This document shows, in pieces, positions 21,797 to 25,020 of a DNA stretch of 25,020 nucleotides (positions within the stretch are counted from its first letter, which is position 1; every line of letters starts with the position of its first letter). Below the pieces are notes generated by a model. The model made no database searches, had not been told where the DNA came from, and saw only the letters and a program-made list of their open reading frames with translations. A program made the translations under genes and the position numbers. Source of the DNA: an uncultured Bacteroidia bacterium (GTDB lineage: Bacteria > Bacteroidota > Bacteroidia > Bacteroidales > UBA932); NCBI GenBank assembly GCA_902797895.1, contig CADBUS010000021.1, positions 1-25,020 of the forward strand, given 5' to 3'.

Positions 21797-22459
21797 TTAA
21801 CAATTTTTGCTTGCTGCACACAGCAACTTGTATATTCTATCTACTTCAGCTTCAACATTATTTCCTTCCACGCTCTCTATTACAAAATCGGCAAGAGGAA
21901 TACGTTCACTATCGCTCCATTGGCTGTTAATCCTCTCTGAAGCCTCCTTTCGGGTGCAGTTGTCTCTTGCCATAACCCTCTCAATTCTAATCGATAACGG
22001 AGCTGTAACAAGCAGAACTTTATCTATATGCTTTTTTACATACTCACTCTCCAAAATAACTGCAGACTCCATTATCACAAAGGGAAGATGCGCCCCATTG
22101 TTATTTTTGGCATACAACCTTTTCTGCCCTCTTGTCCATCTCTTAAAATCTCGCATAACAAAGGGATATACAAACTCCCTTACCCTTTGCATCATAGCAG
22201 AATCGTTAAATATCCTTGAGGCCATAAGTTGCTTTTGCAACTGCCCCTCCTTCACTATATCACTGCCCAAGAGCTCCTGCAATCCATTTAATAGCTGCTT
22301 ATCCTCTGCATAAAGCTCCTTAGTTCTGTAATCTGAGTCATAAACAGGTATTCCCTTGGCAGCAAAGAATTTGCATACCCTGCTCTTGCCGGCGCCTATT
22401 CCTCCTGTACAACCCAGCACTATTGTCTTAGCATCTGTTCTGGCTCCCTTGCCGCTCAT
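21797..22459 (-). CDS. coaE: Dephospho-CoA kinase
   Basis: CoaE phosphorylates dephospho-CoA on the ribose 3'-hydroxyl in the last step of coenzyme A synthesis. The P-loop is GCTGGIGAGKS at residues 16-26, followed by the expected YDSDYRTKELY. The lid region has VMARDNCTRKEASERINSQW, and DFVIES near the C-terminus is standard. The length of 220 is normal, with ten extra residues before the core. The ATG overlaps the YbbR-like stop codon by four bases (ATGA), supporting this start and coupled translation. Confidence 0.93.
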   Translation of the reverse strand: MSGKGARTDAKTIVLGCTGGIGAGKSRVCKFFAAKGIPVYDSDYRTKELYAEDKQLLNGLQELLGSDIVKEGQLQKQLMASRIFNDSAMMQRVREFVYPFVMRDFKRWTRGQKRLYAKNNNGAHLPFVIMESAVILESEYVKKHIDKVLLVTAPLSIRIERVMARDNCTRKEASERINSQWSDSERIPLADFVIESVEGNNVEAEVDRIYKLLCAASKNC

Positions 22460-23439
22460 CTCGAAACCGCTATATTATCCAACAACATAGGCTCCACCTT
22501 TATGTTAAGAACACCCTTTGGCATTCTTGCAACCTGCACAATGGCTTTACCGGAAGGTGAAGCTATTATCTGCTCATAATCTACAGAGAGCGCAAAATCT
22601 GCCTGATCCAAAACCTCTTTGGCTGCGTATGGCAATCTTACCGTTACCTTAACTACCGCAGGAGAGGTTATAAGCCTTATTCCGGCAGGTACATTCAAAG
22701 TCATAACCGGCACCTCCATACTCTGCTCAACAAACCTTCCCCCTCTCTGCATATAGTATATCTCATCTGCCGAATAGGAGAGACCATCCATCTTGGCAAG
22801 TTTTACAACTCCCTGGGCATCTGAAGTTAAGGCGGTGCGCACTATACTTTCTGTAGCTACCGAATCTATATGTTTCACCTTGCTCTGCTCTCCGTGAATC
22901 TCAACAGAATCAGGCCGGAGTAGCGGCTTTCCGTATGCCATATACTGCTCCTTGTAGATAAATTTTGCAAGCAGAGAAACAGGCACCTTCTTGTTGAAGG
23001 TTTTGGGAAAGTTGAAAAAGAGAGTGTCGTTTACAACCTCGTCTATATTCATAGAGCATCTGAGAGCCTCATTCAAAGCATCATACAAATTAGGGGCAAG
23101 TATGAAAAAGCGGTCCGGCTGCTCCAAATCCTGTGTCAGATTTTCAGGCGCACTCTTTAGAGAGAGTACATTGCTGTTGCGCTTTGTCCCTATCTTATGC
23201 CTTATTATATTAAACCCTGTAGATGAGCCCTTTATAGTAACGGCACCATCAGAGAGGGAGTTAAACACTCTCTGAGGCAATGCCGTTTCGAGTTCCACTT
23301 TATAGTGATAGACAGAGTTGTATGAATATGAGAGCTTCATTAGGCTCCAAACCACAAAAGAGAGTAGCAGCGATGTTATAAGGACTATAACTCCGCCCCC
23401 CTTTGAGCCTGAATCCGCCTTAAAAAAGCCCCCTAACAC
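22456..23439 (-). CDS. ybbR: YbbR-like (CdaR-related) membrane-anchored protein
   Basis: The 327-residue protein has one membrane helix near the N-terminus (about residues 18-38, VIVLITSLLLSFVVWSLMKL), followed by an extracytoplasmic part with repeats of the YbbR beta-barrel type. One such unit includes VPVMTLNVPAGIRLITSPAVVKVTVRLPY. In Firmicutes YbbR/CdaR regulates the diadenylate cyclase CdaA; in Bacteroidota the protein stands between yajC and coaE without a cyclase gene next to it, and its role is unknown. The gene is four bases from yajC and overlaps coaE, so expression must be coupled to both. Confidence 0.8.
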   Translation of the reverse strand: MLGGFFKADSGSKGGGVIVLITSLLLSFVVWSLMKLSYSYNSVYHYKVELETALPQRVFNSLSDGAVTIKGSSTGFNIIRHKIGTKRNSNVLSLKSAPENLTQDLEQPDRFFILAPNLYDALNEALRCSMNIDEVVNDTLFFNFPKTFNKKVPVSLLAKFIYKEQYMAYGKPLLRPDSVEIHGEQSKVKHIDSVATESIVRTALTSDAQGVVKLAKMDGLSYSADEIYYMQRGGRFVEQSMEVPVMTLNVPAGIRLITSPAVVKVTVRLPYAAKEVLDQADFALSVDYEQIIASPSGKAIVQVARMPKGVLNIKVEPMLLDNIAVSR

Positions 23440-23443
23440 ACCC

Positions 23444-23761
23444 CTACTGCTGTACCTCTGAGTAATCCTTTACTATTGAGTTCTTGGCAACTCTTATTCT
23501 CACATTGGAGTCAACCACTATTATCACATAGTGCTCGTGTATCTCATCTACAGTACCATAGATACCTCCAACGGTTACTATTTTATCGCCTTTGCTGAGC
23601 GAGTTGCGGAACTGCTGAATCTGCTTCTGTCTCTTCTTCTGCGGCAGAATCATCAAAAAGTACATAATGGCAAAAATTGCCACCATCATAATTATAAAAG
23701 AGTAACTACCACCTGGCGCCTGCTGCGGAGCCTCTTGTAAAACTACTGTTAAAATGTTCAT
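23444..23761 (-). CDS. yajC: Preprotein translocase subunit YajC
   Basis: YajC is the small accessory protein of the SecDF complex in the inner membrane. This 105-residue version has one membrane helix (about residues 20-39, ending FLMILPQKKRQKQ), then the cytoplasmic domain with GDKIVTVGGIYGTVDEI and VIIVVDSNVRIRVAKNSI, all standard for the family. The N-terminal QEAPQQAPGG is usual in Bacteroidota. It lies 19 bases after nusB, in the same run. Confidence 0.94.
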   Translation of the reverse strand: MNILTVVLQEAPQQAPGGSYSFIIMMVAIFAIMYFLMILPQKKRQKQIQQFRNSLSKGDKIVTVGGIYGTVDEIHEHYVIIVVDSNVRIRVAKNSIVKDYSEVQQ

Positions 23762-23780
23762 ATAGATAAATTTATATTAT

Positions 23781-24740
23781 TTATTCAAAAAAATTTTGGC
23801 TTCCCACCATACCAAGAGGGTTCTTTTTAATCTTCCCCTCCTTAGCAAGCTCCTTAAGCAGCTTGTTCAGAACTCCGTTTACAAATATGTAGCTGCGCGG
23901 AGTGCTGTAATACTTTGCAAGATCTACATACTCGTTAATTGTTACTTTTAGCGGAATATCCTCAAAAGTAACCGCTTCCGCAATTCCCATAGAGGCTATA
24001 AGCACATCTGCAAGAACAAGGCGAGAGAGTTCCCAATTATTCAAATTGTCTGAAACCATCTCTGCATACTCATCGTAATTTACAAGCAGATTACCCACTA
24101 ACTTTAATGCAAACTCCTTATCCGCAGGCTCTTTGAATAGAGGAGGAATCTCCACATCGCCCTTTTTAGCAAAAGAGGAGAGCTTATTCAAAAGATAGTT
24201 AACCACAAAAGCAAGATCATCTGCCCACCATATAGAACACTCCTCCAGCGCCGCCTCAAGCAGGGCATTTCCACCAACCTCGTGTGAGTAGATATTTTTG
24301 AAAAGTTTAATCTCATCTGCCAAAGTTGGGGAGGGTATTGCAAGATAATCTGCAAAGTATGAAGATTTTATAATGCTGTTAAAGATAGACTTCAGCGGCA
24401 CATCCAAATCGTTTCTCCAACTTATTCCTATGCTTTTGATCTGCTCTGTAAGAGCAGCAGAAGAGCTAATCATCTTTGAGTATGAATTGGAGGCAAAACG
24501 CTCCATCCGCTCTATAAGAGCTGTATCTTGGGTAAATTTACGGCGCTCGGAGATAACCCTGTCAGAGGCCGCCAGAGCAAGCGATGCCGGCAGGGCAGCA
24601 ATAAGGGCAAAGAGCTCAACACTCTTGTTACAGGCCACAATCAACTCTCTTTTAGCAGGTTCTGTTTCAAAGTTGTTCACACACACTCTGCTATACAGCT
24701 CCTGAAAAGCCTTAACTCTTATCAAACTCCTGTTTATCAT
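23781..24740 (-). CDS. nusB: NusB-family transcription antitermination factor, long form
   Basis: NusB binds boxA RNA with S10 (NusE) in antitermination of ribosomal RNA operons. This 319-residue protein is about twice the usual length of 140. The C-terminal third (about residues 200-310) holds the NusB fold, with LSRLVLADVLIASMGIAEAV, PLKVTINEYVDLAKYYSTPRSYIFVNGVLNKL, and the rest is an N-terminal extension that is typical of Bacteroidota NusB. The start is the ATG at 24738-24740; the TTG just before it is not needed. The first residues INRSLIRVKAFQELYS are the usual opening of the extended form. It is the first gene of the leftward run through yajC, ybbR, coaE, the TerB/J-domain gene, the DUF5606 gene and rimO. 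Confidence 0.92.
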   Translation of the reverse strand: MINRSLIRVKAFQELYSRVCVNNFETEPAKRELIVACNKSVELFALIAALPASLALAASDRVISERRKFTQDTALIERMERFASNSYSKMISSSAALTEQIKSIGISWRNDLDVPLKSIFNSIIKSSYFADYLAIPSPTLADEIKLFKNIYSHEVGGNALLEAALEECSIWWADDLAFVVNYLLNKLSSFAKKGDVEIPPLFKEPADKEFALKLVGNLLVNYDEYAEMVSDNLNNWELSRLVLADVLIASMGIAEAVTFEDIPLKVTINEYVDLAKYYSTPRSYIFVNGVLNKLLKELAKEGKIKKNPLGMVGSQNFFE

Positions 24741-24764
24741 CAAACAATAGGTTTTTACAACCTA

Positions 24765-24795
24765 CAAATATAATAAAATCTTCGCTTCACTCAGA
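24765..24795 (-). promoter_or_regulatory. Promoter for the nusB operon
   Basis: Minus-strand TCTG (24792-24795), 19 bases and TATATTTG (24765-24772) match the consensus with one mismatch in the -33. The leader is about 18 bases. The -33 falls inside the dispersed repeat at 24776-24800. Confidence 0.65.
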
Positions 24796-24800
24796 ATGAC
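24776..24800. repeat. Dispersed repeat, partial copy near nusB
   Basis: AAATCTTCGCTTCACTCAG and the following AATGAC match the left arm of the 6284 hairpin repeat apart from a few changes. Only one arm is present here. Confidence 0.5.
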
Positions 24801-24834
24801 TTGATAGACCAAAAAGTTAGAGTATTTACTATTC

Positions 24835-24946
24835 GGCAGAAGCTGCCCGGCCCTGAATAGGGCCGTATGCCCCCTTGGGGGCTGCGGCTTTAGCCGCTGG
24901 GGGGTTAAAGAGGTTGTTAAATTGACTGCATATCAGTCAATTTAAC
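24835..24946. repeat. Hairpin cluster near the right edge (includes leader hairpin repeat, copy B)
   Basis: Five hairpins stand almost end to end: GGCAG/CTGCC (24835-24847), CGGCCCT/AGGGCCG (24848-24865), GCCCC/GGGGC (24869-24882), GCGGC/GCCGC (24884-24897), and a perfect 13-base stem GTTAAATTGACTG with a five-base loop (24916-24946). The stretch 24862-24887 is copy B of the 26-base hairpin seen before clpB. After it, 24947-25020 has no gene that I can see, but carries GCTGTGGGATAGAGA (24984-24998), also found at 3779-3793. The region may be the upstream part of a gene beyond the window. Confidence 0.6.
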
Positions 24947-25020
24947 TTAAAGTGCGGTGGAATAGTGAGTTAGTTTGTGTGTGGCTGTGGGATAGAGAGT
25001 ACCTCAAAAAAAGACCGGCA

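Noticed and set aside
21807..22313. A 168-codon plus-strand frame opposite coaE.
   Set aside because: It is antisense to a gene with an intact P-loop and normal length; the product has no recognisable motif.
24741..24743. TTG start for NusB one codon before the ATG.
   Set aside because: An ATG follows directly and gives the usual N-terminus.

Overview
The window looks like a chromosomal housekeeping segment from a member of the Bacteroidota, most likely the order Bacteroidales. The grounds are: promoters of the Bacteroidota type (TTTG, about 19 bases, TAnnTTTG) before many genes; families largely confined to that phylum (DUF1460, DUF5606, a DUF6340-like lipoprotein, a NusB with a long N-terminal extension, the small PAS-like module seen in Bacteroides); few visible Shine-Dalgarno sequences; and the gene order nusB-yajC-ybbR-coaE. 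No phage, integrase, transposase or CRISPR array was seen. Base composition and codon use look even by eye.

Layout. 1-2.3 kb: the end of a DUF1460 amidase-like gene, a DUF805 membrane protein, tRNA-Lys(CTT) on the minus strand, a PAS-macro fusion protein, and a 20-codon relic that looks like the start of a Bacteroidota AAA ATPase behind an intact promoter. 2.3-7.1 kb (minus strand): a lipoprotein, PssA, two tandem secreted C1 cysteine peptidases, and QueE. 7.1-11.8 kb (plus strand): a ClpB without its N-terminal domain, a TPR protein with a very basic tail, a DUF368/PopT-type transporter, and tRNA-Arg(TCT). 11.8-12.0 kb: a dense cluster of hairpins. 12.0-14.5 kb (minus): endonuclease IV and glutaminyl-tRNA synthetase, overlapping by four bases. 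14.6-17.2 kb (plus): YicC, a DUF6340-like lipoprotein and an MgtC-type membrane protein. 17.2-18.9 kb (minus): FabG and a YitT-type membrane protein. 19.0-24.7 kb (minus): a probable seven-gene run nusB, yajC, ybbR, coaE, TerB/J-domain protein, DUF5606 protein, rimO. 24.8-25.0 kb: a second hairpin cluster.

How the genes fit together. Most act in core processes: transcription termination (NusB), protein export (YajC), coenzyme A synthesis (CoaE), translation (RimO, GlnRS, two tRNAs, QueE for queuosine), lipid and envelope supply (PssA, FabG, PopT), protein quality control (ClpB, J-domain protein) and DNA repair (Nfo).

I did not find a convincing new multi-gene system. The observations most worth a second look are in the non-coding DNA: a 26-base hairpin present in the clpB leader and again near the right end, with a compensatory base-pair change; two hairpin clusters; and a dispersed intergenic repeat that serves as a terminator in one place and overlaps a promoter in another. 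Among the genes, the PAS-macro fusion, the short-form ClpB with a strong ribosome binding site, and the promoter-bearing ATPase relic stand out.
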